5,339 nucleotides of DNA. Source: Phycisphaerales bacterium (GTDB taxonomy: Bacteria; Planctomycetota; Phycisphaerae; Phycisphaerales; UBA1924). Numbering within the stretch: the stretch's first letter is position 1; the number at the start of each line of letters is the position of its first letter. The notes under the pieces are model-generated. The model made no database searches. It had not been told where the DNA came from and worked only from the letters and a program-made list of their open reading frames with translations. A program made the position numbers and the translations under genes. The stretch covers positions 1 through 5,339 of the forward strand of contig JAJDDL010000082.1 in the NCBI GenBank assembly GCA_029260335.1, given 5' to 3'. Shown here in pieces: positions 1 to 5,339 of this stretch.

Positions 1-924
1 CCCACCACCCCGGCCGACGCCAACGCCGCCCCAGGTATGCATCTGGCCGCCGACGATGGTGCCGTCGTTGTTGAATCCGACCTTGACCCATGTCCGGCTC
101 GACGGCCTGTTGCCAGCATCCAGATGGTCTTCATCGCGATCGGTGAAACAACTCGCCGGGCGGTTGTGGGCCTTGGAAACCTGAGCCGCGGCGATTCCCT
201 CTCGGCCGGCACCGTTGAGCTTGGATCCGAATCCGCCGCCGATGTACTCACAACGGACTTCGTATTGGCTTCGACGAAGGCCCAGGGCATCTTCCAAGCC
301 GTCAGCCGCGGACTGCACGCCTTGGGTCGAAGAATAGATCACCGCGCGGTCGCCATCGTGATCGACGACGGCGCCGTGTGTCTCGAGTGGGCTATGGGTC
401 TGGACGGGCGTGGAGTACACCGCTTCGAGCACATGATCGGCCTTGGCGATATTCTCTGCGGTCTCGTCTTCCATCGCGGCCGGTTCGCCCATCGCGTGCT
501 CGATCTCGGTCTTGCACGCCCCGGCATTCCATTGGGCGTTGAGTGCACGCATGCCGCGACGGAGTGCCGTCTTGCTCTCGGCAACGATGCGTCCGACCGG
601 CTGGCCGGCATACGTGCCCTCGCGTCGATCAATGGTCACTTCCACGACGCCCGCGGTGGCTTGCGCCGCTGCTTCGTCAGCACTAGTCATCGATCCGACA
701 CCCACGGGGCATCGGATGAAGGCGACGAAGAGCGAGCCATCCATGTAGTAATCGCGGGCGTACATCGCTTTGCCCGTGACCTTGGCGATGCCGTCCAATC
801 GCGATGCGTCGTCGGCGACGCTCTTGCCCATGTTGATGGGGCGGTTAGAGATCGGCATGTGCGTGGGCGTGTGCGGCTGTGTGTCCGCGTCGTCAGGGGC
901 TCTGTTGGTGCGTGTCTCAGGCAT
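1..924 (-). CDS. Xanthine dehydrogenase-family molybdopterin-binding (large) subunit, 3' part missing
   Basis: This is the N-terminal 308 residues of a molybdenum-hydroxylase large subunit; the reading frame stays open to the left edge, so more than half of a typical ~730-residue protein is outside. The subunit binds the Mo-molybdopterin cofactor and carries out substrate hydroxylation (aldehydes, purines or N-heterocycles in this family). Visible features: the RLDGIAKVTGKAMYARD entry motif near residues 42-58, SPLETHGAVV at 178-187, STQGVQ at 199-204, the cofactor-loop signature YIGGGFGSK at 227-235 and a DEDHLDAGNRPSS segment at 264-276, all typical of the PaoC/YagR and isoquinoline-oxidoreductase group. 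The catalytic Glu region lies outside the window. The ATG is preceded by GGAGGG (930-935, 5-base spacer), which lies inside the upstream subunit gene; the two genes overlap by 8 bases. It has no Tat or Sec signal of its own. The family is certain; the substrate cannot be told. Confidence 0.93.
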   Translation of the reverse strand, partial: MPETRTNRAPDDADTQPHTPTHMPISNRPINMGKSVADDASRLDGIAKVTGKAMYARDYYMDGSLFVAFIRCPVGVGSMTSADEAAAQATAGVVEVTIDRREGTYAGQPVGRIVAESKTALRRGMRALNAQWNAGACKTEIEHAMGEPAAMEDETAENIAKADHVLEAVYSTPVQTHSPLETHGAVVDHDGDRAVIYSSTQGVQSAADGLEDALGLRRSQYEVRCEYIGGGFGSKLNGAGREGIAAAQVSKAHNRPASCFTDRDEDHLDAGNRPSSRTWVKVGFNNDGTIVGGQMHTWGGVGVGRGGG

Positions 925-1558
925 CGGGTCCCTCCGGATCACGCTTCGGCTCTTGGCCCGAGGCCTCGAGCACCGCGTTGAAGACGTTGGTGTAGGTGCC
1001 GCAACGGCAGATGTTGCCGCTCAGCCCCTTCTTGATTTGCTCGAACGAGGGCCTGGGGTTCTCACTGAGCAAAGCCTTGGAAGCCATGAGAAGCCCTGGG
1101 GTGCAATAGCCGCATTGCAGGGCATCGTGGCGGATGAACGACTCCTGGATCGGATCCAGATCATCGCCCCTAGCAAGGCCCTCGACCGTGGTGATGTCCT
1201 TGCCGACCGCGTCGTGGGCGAGCATCATGCACGAGGTGATGAGCCGCCCATCGAGAAGCACGCTGCAGGCCCCGCAAGACCCGCGATCGCAAACTTCCTT
1301 GGTGCCGGTGATCCGGGCGTGCCAGCGCAGGGCCTCCATGAGCGTCGTCGCGGGGTCGACTCTCAGGCGATGGGCCTGGCCGTTGATCCGGAGCGTGATG
1401 TCCGCAGGATCGGGGCCGAACTGGGTGATATCCTCTGTGGACGAGGATGGGGCACGCTCGGCCTGGGCCTGAGCGGTGGCAGCGACCGCTGACAAGCCTA
1501 CCGTTCTCATGAACGATCGCCTGGTCACGCCATCTTGTGGTGGTTTTTGATCTGGCAT
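917..1558 (-). CDS. Tat-exported [2Fe-2S] subunit of a molybdenum hydroxylase (PaoA/YagT-like)
   Basis: A 213-residue small subunit that carries two [2Fe-2S] clusters and passes electrons from the Mo site to the FAD subunit or an external acceptor. The N-terminal plant-type ferredoxin domain has the ligand set C90-x4-C95-x2-C98-x11-C110; the C-terminal helical domain has CGYC (149-152) and CRC (184-186), giving the usual eight cysteines. A twin-arginine signal is present: TRRSFM at residues 12-17, then a short Ala-rich hydrophobic stretch and a possible cleavage site around AQA (about 30-33). The frame is open far upstream to 2173, but the ATG at 1558 is chosen because GGAGG lies 6 bases before it and the Tat motif falls 12 residues in; the upstream extension only mirrors the opposite-strand gene. 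It is the first gene of an operon with the large subunit. An FAD subunit does not lie between them, unlike the order in E. coli paoABC. Confidence 0.95.
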   Translation of the reverse strand: MPDQKPPQDGVTRRSFMRTVGLSAVAATAQAQAERAPSSSTEDITQFGPDPADITLRINGQAHRLRVDPATTLMEALRWHARITGTKEVCDRGSCGACSVLLDGRLITSCMMLAHDAVGKDITTVEGLARGDDLDPIQESFIRHDALQCGYCTPGLLMASKALLSENPRPSFEQIKKGLSGNICRCGTYTNVFNAVLEASGQEPKRDPEGPDA

Positions 1559-1699
1559 CGGGAGCCTCCGGTTTCGCAGAAGCGTACCGGGAAAAGGCGC
1601 GGAGGTGGGCGCTGGACGAGGATTGAGAACGATTCTCCGCGAATCGTGCTCACAACCAGCACCACAACCGCTCAAATCCAAAGCGAGGCCTGACTCAAT
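1559..1699. promoter_or_regulatory. Divergent intergenic region between the Mo-hydroxylase operon and the EEP lipoprotein gene
   Basis: This 141-bp gap must hold the 5' ends of both flanking transcripts, since the genes point away from each other. The ribosome-binding site of the [2Fe-2S] gene (GGAGG on the minus strand, 1565-1569) is clear; the lipoprotein gene has only a weak GAGG at 1685-1688, 11 bases before its ATG. I see no convincing sigma-70-type -35/-10 pair on either strand. The central part contains a long inverted repeat (1624-1652), and CACAACC occurs twice in direct orientation (1651-1657 and 1663-1669). Confidence 0.55.
1624..1652. repeat. Inverted repeat, 12-bp arms, 5-bp spacer; candidate operator
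   Basis: The left arm TGAGAACGATTC (1624-1635) and right arm GAATCGTGCTCA (1641-1652) are reverse complements except at one position (A1628 against G1648), around a TCCGC spacer. The seven inner pairs (ACGATTC/GAATCGT) are perfect. It lies about midway between the two divergent start codons and has no following T-run in either direction, so a dimeric regulator site is more likely than a terminator. The regulator is unknown; no regulator gene is in the window. A second overlapping palindrome, GAGAA-N3-TTCTC, lies at 1625-1637. Confidence 0.5.
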
Positions 1700-3301
1700 A
1701 TGAACCGCACATGGATGCTCTCCCCCGTTCTTCGTTGCTTGGCACTGGGATGCGCTGCAACGATTCTCGCGTCGTGCGCCCAGGAACCCGTCAAGGTGCA
1801 ACGCCTCGAGCCGATGCCCGAGGCGAGCATGTCGACGTACGCCGCCCAAGGCCAGATCGTCCTGGACGGGGATATCTCCGAGTGGGCATACACGAATGTC
1901 GCCTCGGCGGACGATCGCTACATCTATATCCGCTTCTCGCTCGGCCCCGCACGCCAAGCCCTCCAGGCGAGCGACGAGACTGTGCTGATCCTGCTGGATG
2001 TCGATGGCTCCACGCTCACGGGCAACACAGGCGAGAGTTGGCCCGGTGCCGGGGGAATCGGAGTCGATCTGGAGATCCAGATCTCTCCGATGGACGCGCA
2101 GCGCGGTGAGCCCCGGCGAGGGGTTGCGCTGGCGATGGTCGATCGTCGCGGCAGGCGGAGCCCGGTCTCGCATGCCGACGCCGGCTTCATCTTCGCGCCC
2201 ACGGTTGCGAGTGAGTGGTTCGAGATGCGGGTGCTGCGCGATCTGCCGGGGCTGGAACAGTCCGATGAGCAGGACCCGAGCCTGGCGGTCGCGCCGATTC
2301 GCGAGCAGAGGCCCGCGGCTCCGACAAGGCCGAAGGCGCGATCAACCGGCGCAGGCGTCGTGGTGTTGGTCGATGGCGATGGCAGACAGAACGGGTCACT
2401 CAATCCGTTTGAGTTTGGCTTGCCGGAACTTGCGAGCGGTCCTGATACGGCATCTGCGACGATGCCCCGTCGGCGCTCGGATTCGATCCGCGTCATGAGC
2501 CACAATGTCCTGCGTTCGAGCCCGGAACAGAACCCCGGTCCGTTTGCTCGACTGATCACCGCGGTCGATCCGGACGTCGTGCTCATTCAGGAATGGGACG
2601 CGGACGCCGAGACGATCGCGAGTTGGTTTGAGCAGAACGTCGGTGCGCGATGGAATGTCATCGCGCACGAGGATCAGGGGGTCGCGATCGCGGCACGTGG
2701 CATGATCGACGCGCTGCTCGATGAGCCCATTCAGATCGACGGTTCCAGCCGCTCGGCTCGGGCGATTCTGGGCTTGGTCCGCACGCCTCTTCGCGACACG
2801 ATCGTCGCGAGCGTCCATCTCAAATGCTGCGGCGGGGCCGACAGTTCCGAGGACCAGACCCGGCTTGCAGAGGCGAACGCGATCAACGAAGCGTTCGCCA
2901 GGCGTGCGCCCGATGGCGACAAGCTGCGGATCATCGCGGGGGACATCAACCTCGTGGGCACCTTGCCCCCCCTGGATGCCCTGCGGGTCGGCATTGACAC
3001 CGATCGCACGGATCTCAGAGTCGCGGCGGCGGCCGTCCTCGGCGATGCGATCGTGACGACCTGGCGGGACCCAACGGGCCCGTTCACGCCCGGGAGGCTG
3101 GATTATCTCGTGTACTCTGACGCGCAGGCCGACATGCTGCACGCGTTCGTGCTCGATACCGAACTGCTGAGCGCCAACGAGTTGGCGTCACTTGGGCTCG
3201 AGTCGGGCGATTCGCTGGCCAGCGATCATCTGCCGCTCGTGGTCGATCTCAGGCCTCGCGTCATGGAAGACGACCAACTGGATTGGCCTCTGCAGCGGTA
3301 G
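1700..3301 (+). CDS. Secreted lipoprotein with C-terminal endonuclease/exonuclease/phosphatase (EEP) domain
   Basis: A 533-residue envelope lipoprotein. Residues 1-26 are a lipoprotein signal: Arg near the N-terminus, a hydrophobic stretch and lipobox LASC with Cys26 as the lipidation site. Residues ~50-185 begin with a DGDISEW motif followed by DDRYIYIRFS and LILLDVDGS, which resembles the beta-sandwich of family-9 carbohydrate-binding/DOMON-like modules; this is a weaker call. A low-complexity linker with PRRRSDS (256-262) leads to the EEP domain at ~263-518, with SHNV (Asn269), VLIQEWD (Glu298), VHLKCCGG (His373), GDIN (Asp415, Asn417), GRLDYLVY (Asp468) and SDH (Asp509-His510). All the expected metal-binding and catalytic residues are present, so it should be an active Mg-dependent phosphoesterase. 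The substrate (nucleic acid, phospholipid or sugar phosphate) cannot be told. The residue after Cys26 is Ala, not Asp, so by the E. coli rule it would not stay in the inner membrane. It is divergent from the Mo-hydroxylase operon and convergent with rnc. Confidence 0.88.
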   Translation: MNRTWMLSPVLRCLALGCAATILASCAQEPVKVQRLEPMPEASMSTYAAQGQIVLDGDISEWAYTNVASADDRYIYIRFSLGPARQALQASDETVLILLDVDGSTLTGNTGESWPGAGGIGVDLEIQISPMDAQRGEPRRGVALAMVDRRGRRSPVSHADAGFIFAPTVASEWFEMRVLRDLPGLEQSDEQDPSLAVAPIREQRPAAPTRPKARSTGAGVVVLVDGDGRQNGSLNPFEFGLPELASGPDTASATMPRRRSDSIRVMSHNVLRSSPEQNPGPFARLITAVDPDVVLIQEWDADAETIASWFEQNVGARWNVIAHEDQGVAIAARGMIDALLDEPIQIDGSSRSARAILGLVRTPLRDTIVASVHLKCCGGADSSEDQTRLAEANAINEAFARRAPDGDKLRIIAGDINLVGTLPPLDALRVGIDTDRTDLRVAAAAVLGDAIVTTWRDPTGPFTPGRLDYLVYSDAQADMLHAFVLDTELLSANELASLGLESGDSLASDHLPLVVDLRPRVMEDDQLDWPLQR

Positions 3302-3306
3302 CCGGA

Positions 3307-4047
3307 TCAGCGGTTCTCGTCGGCGGTTTCGGCGACAACCAGCTCGCCCTCTGCAGATTCTTCGAGCACGCCCATATCGATCAGCGCCAGTCGCGCCGCC
3401 GCCTGCTCGGCCTGCTTCTTGCTCTGCCCCCACGCCGCCTCGTATGAATGCCCGGCGATCTCTACGCAGATCTTAAAACACTTGGCGTGGTCCGGGCCCT
3501 TCTCATCGAGTACGACATATCGCGGCGGATCGGCTCGCTCCTGCTGAGAGTGCTGCTGGAGCAACGACTTGAAGTTCTGCTGGTGTCCGTTGCGCCTCGC
3601 GCGCTGGACATAGGGCTGGATGAGGGGCGTGATGAACTTGCTCGCCAGGGCGAATCCGCCATCGAGATAGAGCGCGGCGATCACCGACTCGAGCACGCCC
3701 GCGGCGAGCGAAGTCGGCACGTCCCCGCTGCCCTGCATGCCCTTGCCCAACACGACCAAGTCCACTAGGCCCAGCTGGCCAGTAATCTCGGCGCAGGTCT
3801 CGCGGGAGACGACGATCGACTTGATCTTGGTCATCTCGCCTTCGAGCAACTCGTCATGCTCGGCGAAGATGAGCTCGCACGTGACCATGCCGAGCACCGA
3901 GTCGCCCAGGAACTCCAGCCGTTCGTATGAATCGAGGCGTGAGTCGGTGCTTGAGGCGTGCGTGAGAGCCCGGCGAAGGAGCTCAGGGTCCCTGAACGCG
4001 TGGCCGAGACGGCTCTGAGCAGATTCAAGCACAGCATCGCTGATCAT
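3307..4047 (-). CDS. rnc: Ribonuclease III
   Basis: A 246-residue double-strand-specific endoribonuclease that processes rRNA precursors and structured mRNAs as a homodimer in the cytoplasm. The nuclease domain spans ~1-150 and has the signature ERLEFLGDSVL (42-52) with Glu45 and Asp49, and AGVLESVIAALYLDGG (116-131) with Glu120. The double-stranded-RNA-binding domain spans ~158-224: PPRYVVLDEKGPDHAKCF followed by SKKQAEQAAARLAL. An acidic tail of ~20 residues follows. Length and domain order are normal. The oddity is Gly117 where RNase III usually has a metal-binding Asp (AD-x-x-E in most bacteria, Asp114 in E. coli); the other three acidic ligands are kept. The ATG at 4047 has GAGG at 4055-4058 with a 7-base spacer. 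Its stop is 5 bp from the stop of the convergent lipoprotein gene, and it is divergent from rpmH. Confidence 0.96.
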   Translation of the reverse strand: MISDAVLESAQSRLGHAFRDPELLRRALTHASSTDSRLDSYERLEFLGDSVLGMVTCELIFAEHDELLEGEMTKIKSIVVSRETCAEITGQLGLVDLVVLGKGMQGSGDVPTSLAAGVLESVIAALYLDGGFALASKFITPLIQPYVQRARRNGHQQNFKSLLQQHSQQERADPPRYVVLDEKGPDHAKCFKICVEIAGHSYEAAWGQSKKQAEQAAARLALIDMGVLEESAEGELVVAETADENR

Positions 4048-4306
4048 TCACGCGCCTCAAGCGAGACGTTCGCCATGAACGCCTACCGAACAAACATGCT
4101 CGGGTCGGGGTCGCGGAAGCTAGCGGACGTCAGGACATCGACAGGCTTTCACGGCCAGACTCGACCCGGGCTCTATTCGACAGTCTACAAAGCGTTGACA
4201 AGGTCCGCAAGGGGAACCCAGGCGCTTTGAGGCAAAACGCTCCCAAATGGAGATGAGCCGCCGGGATGCCTAATATCTCCGCCCAGAGACCCAGGGAGTT
4301 TTCGAG
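4048..4306. other. Divergent intergenic region between rnc and rpmH
   Basis: This 259-bp stretch separates two housekeeping genes transcribed away from each other. The Shine-Dalgarno of rnc lies at its left end, and AGGGAG (4293-4298) before rpmH at its right end. The rpmH side contains a candidate promoter (4248-4276) and several short inverted repeats (4188-4241). No promoter for rnc could be singled out. A plus-strand ATG at 4075 opens 51 codons, but they have no good ribosome-binding site and resemble nothing I recognise. Confidence 0.5.
4248..4276 (+). promoter_or_regulatory. Candidate sigma-70-type promoter of rpmH
   Basis: TGGAGA (4248-4253) and TAATAT (4271-4276) are separated by exactly 17 bp and each match the -35 and -10 consensus at 4 of 6 positions. 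Transcription would begin near 4282-4284, giving a leader of about 25 bases that just holds the AGGGAG ribosome-binding site. The match is modest, and sigma-factor preferences of the likely host group are not well defined, so this is tentative. Confidence 0.3.
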
Positions 4307-4456
4307 ATGGCGATCCATTATCCGAGGCGTATCAGCCGCATCAAGCGAGTCCGCAAGCTCGGATTCCGTGCCCGCATGCGTACCAAGAGCGGTCGCAAGA
4401 TGATCAACGGTCGTCGCCGAATCGGCCGCAAGATCGACTCGGTCTCCAAGCGCTAG
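4307..4456 (+). CDS. rpmH: 50S ribosomal protein bL34
   Basis: A 49-residue, very basic protein of the large ribosomal subunit. The core GFRARMRTKSGRKMINGRRR (19-38) matches the family signature GFRxRMxTxxGRxxxxxRRxKGR. The N-terminus, MAIHYPRRISRIKRVRKL, replaces the common MKRTFQPSxxxR type and lacks the FQPS motif; total length is close to normal. AGGGAG at 4293-4298 with an 8-base spacer fixes the ATG at 4307. In most bacteria rpmH is followed by rnpA (RNase P protein) and yidC near dnaA; here it is followed instead by a metallo-beta-lactamase-fold gene, so the usual cluster is broken. The stop is TAG, and the same frame then stays open into the downstream gene. Confidence 0.95.
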   Translation: MAIHYPRRISRIKRVRKLGFRARMRTKSGRKMINGRRRIGRKIDSVSKR

Positions 4457-4487
4457 CAAGCAGCATCATCGCGGCGGGGTCATCACC

Positions 4488-4505
4488 ATGACACGGACCG
4501 TTTGA
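4488..4505 (+). other. Possible five-codon leader (MTRTV) overlapping the MBL start
   Basis: An ATG at 4488, preceded by a G-rich GGCGGGG (4473-4479, 8-base spacer), opens five codons that end in TGA at 4503-4505. That TGA overlaps a TTG codon (4502-4504) in the frame of the downstream MBL gene as TTGA, the geometry of a coupled stop-start. Equally, this ATG may be the original start of the MBL gene separated from it by a one-base loss in the TTT run at 4501-4503. Neither reading can be decided from this window. Confidence 0.3.
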
Positions 4506-5339
4506 AGTTGGGGCGTCAGACCAAACGTCCGAAGCTTTCGCGCGTCATCCGTTCGGGCGCCAGACGCTACCCCAAGCAGGTCATTGCGTCGCTCCGCAGG
4601 CCCGGCCTGCCCCCTCAGATCACGATTGACCCAGATCGCACGACTGCGCCGGCTCGACCCGCGCTCGCGGCGGCGTGGCTCGGACATGCCAGTGTGCTCA
4701 TCGGAATCGACGGGAGATGGGTCCTGGTCGACCCGGTCTTTTCCAATCGCATCGGGCCTCGGTTCGGCAAGTGGGTCATCGGGCTCGGACGTGAGCAAGA
4801 GCCGCCCGCGATCGCAACGACGCTTCCCAAGATCGACGCGGTCTTCATCACCCACGCGCACTTTGATCATCTCGACAAGCCCTCGCTCCGCGCACTTGCC
4901 GGACCCGAAACCGTGGTGGTGACTCCCAGAAGAACTGCGCGTCTGATCCCCAAGGAGTTCGCGGACGTCATCGAGTTGAACTGGGATGAGCCTCTGAACA
5001 TCAGGGGTCTGGAAGTTCAGGCGATACGCCCCCACCATTGGGGCGCCAGGCTCGGTCTCGATCGCCGGCGGGGCTACAACGCGTACGTGATCGAGCGAGC
5101 GGGCAAGCGCGTGTTCGCGGCGGGCGATACCGCCTCGACCGATGCGTTTGATCCGCTCGAAAACATCGATCTCGCCGCCCTTGGGATCGGCGCATATGAA
5201 CCGTGGTGGCACGTGCATGCAACTCCCGAAGAAGTCTGGGCGATGTTCAGAAGGATTGGCGCGCGATACATGCTGCCGATCCACCATTCGACATTTCCCA
5301 TGAGCGATGAGCATCCCGATGAACCACTGGAGCGATTGC
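4502..5339 (+). CDS. Metallo-beta-lactamase-fold hydrolase, UlaG/NAPE-PLD-like, 3' end missing
   Basis: At least 279 residues of a binuclear-zinc hydrolase; the frame continues past the right edge, probably near its end. The protein starts with a basic segment (1-36), then LGHASVLIGIDG (60-71) and LVDPVF (75-80), typical of this family. Metal ligands are visible: THAHFDHLD (117-125; His118, His120, Asp122, His123), a His in RPHHWG (176-181), Asp209 in AGDTAS and a His in PIHHSTF (259-265). GAYEPWW (230-236) followed by TPEE is also a family hallmark. Relatives include L-ascorbate-6-phosphate lactonase (UlaG) and N-acyl-phosphatidylethanolamine phospholipase D; the substrate here cannot be told. 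No ATG exists in this frame between the rpmH stop and the catalytic core. TTG at 4502 is taken provisionally because it overlaps a TGA in the arrangement TTGA; TTG at 4508 is the other option. It probably shares the rpmH transcript, since the gap is 45 bp with no terminator. Confidence 0.85.
   Translation, partial: MKLGRQTKRPKLSRVIRSGARRYPKQVIASLRRPGLPPQITIDPDRTTAPARPALAAAWLGHASVLIGIDGRWVLVDPVFSNRIGPRFGKWVIGLGREQEPPAIATTLPKIDAVFITHAHFDHLDKPSLRALAGPETVVVTPRRTARLIPKEFADVIELNWDEPLNIRGLEVQAIRPHHWGARLGLDRRRGYNAYVIERAGKRVFAAGDTASTDAFDPLENIDLAALGIGAYEPWWHVHATPEEVWAMFRRIGARYMLPIHHSTFPMSDEHPDEPLERL

Noticed and set aside
37..981. Long plus-strand open frame opposite the Mo-hydroxylase large subunit
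   Set aside because: It mirrors a gene with unmistakable family motifs on the other strand, has Arg/Gly/Ala-rich composition without any recognisable domain, and is what high-GC codon bias produces in antisense.
1624..1652. Inverted repeat as an intrinsic terminator
   Set aside because: No T-run follows on either strand, and it lies between two divergent start codons where no transcript needs to end.
1559..2173. 205-residue N-terminal extension of the [2Fe-2S] subunit frame
   Set aside because: It runs antisense through the lipoprotein gene and shows no domain. The internal ATG at 1558 has a strong ribosome-binding site and places the Tat motif correctly.
2396..3142. Minus-strand open frame of 248 codons inside the EEP lipoprotein gene
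   Set aside because: It is antisense to conserved EEP motifs and has no start signal or recognisable fold.
4195..4200. Perfect TTGACA as an rpmH -35 element
   Set aside because: No -10-like hexamer occurs 16-19 bp downstream (that stretch is G/C-rich), so it cannot be called a promoter on its own.
4075..4230. Possible 51-codon plus-strand gene in the rnc-rpmH gap
   Set aside because: It has only a weak GCGAGA before the ATG, no family resemblance, and overlaps the rnc leader region. Nothing supports translation.
4130..4459. Minus-strand open frame of 109 codons across the rpmH region
   Set aside because: It covers bL34 in antisense; the bL34 core signature and ribosome-binding site on the plus strand are decisive.
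4466..5314. Minus-strand open frame of 282 codons opposite the MBL hydrolase
   Set aside because: The plus strand carries the complete HxHxDH and downstream metal-ligand motifs; the minus-strand product is low-complexity and matches nothing I know.

Overview
The window is high-GC, densely packed bacterial chromosome with five protein genes (two cut by the window edges) plus a 49-codon ribosomal protein gene, all separated by short gaps. The bL34 protein with an unusual N-terminus (MAIHYPRR...), the secreted endonuclease/phosphatase-type lipoprotein with a VHLKCCGG motif and the RNase III sequence style suggest a planctomycete, perhaps of the Phycisphaerae. This is inference from sequence style; there is no 16S or other marker in the window to prove it.

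Layout. Positions 1-1558 (minus strand) hold the start of a molybdenum hydroxylase operon: a Tat-signal [2Fe-2S] subunit whose last 8 bases overlap the start of the molybdopterin-binding large subunit, which runs off the left edge. Positions 1559-1699 are a divergent intergenic region with a 12-bp-arm inverted repeat, a plausible operator. Positions 1700-3301 (plus) encode a lipoprotein with an N-terminal beta-sandwich-like region and a C-terminal endonuclease/exonuclease/phosphatase (EEP) domain. It converges, with only 5 bp between stops, on rnc (RNase III, minus strand, 3307-4047). A 259-bp divergent region (4048-4306) separates rnc from rpmH (bL34, 4307-4456, plus). After rpmH comes a metallo-beta-lactamase-fold hydrolase of the UlaG/NAPE-PLD-like type (about 4502 to the right edge) with no ATG start in its reading frame.

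How the parts relate. The Mo-hydroxylase subunits form one enzyme, probably exported as a folded complex by the Tat signal of the small subunit. rnc and rpmH are housekeeping RNA-processing and translation genes. The lipoprotein and the MBL hydrolase have clear folds and metal ligands but no substrate that can be read from sequence.

I found no mobile element, CRISPR array, tRNA or rRNA, and no clear sign of a new defence or biosynthetic system. The points most worth checking are an Asp-to-Gly change at a catalytic metal-ligand position of RNase III, the anomalous start of the MBL gene, and the inverted repeat in the divergent promoter region.
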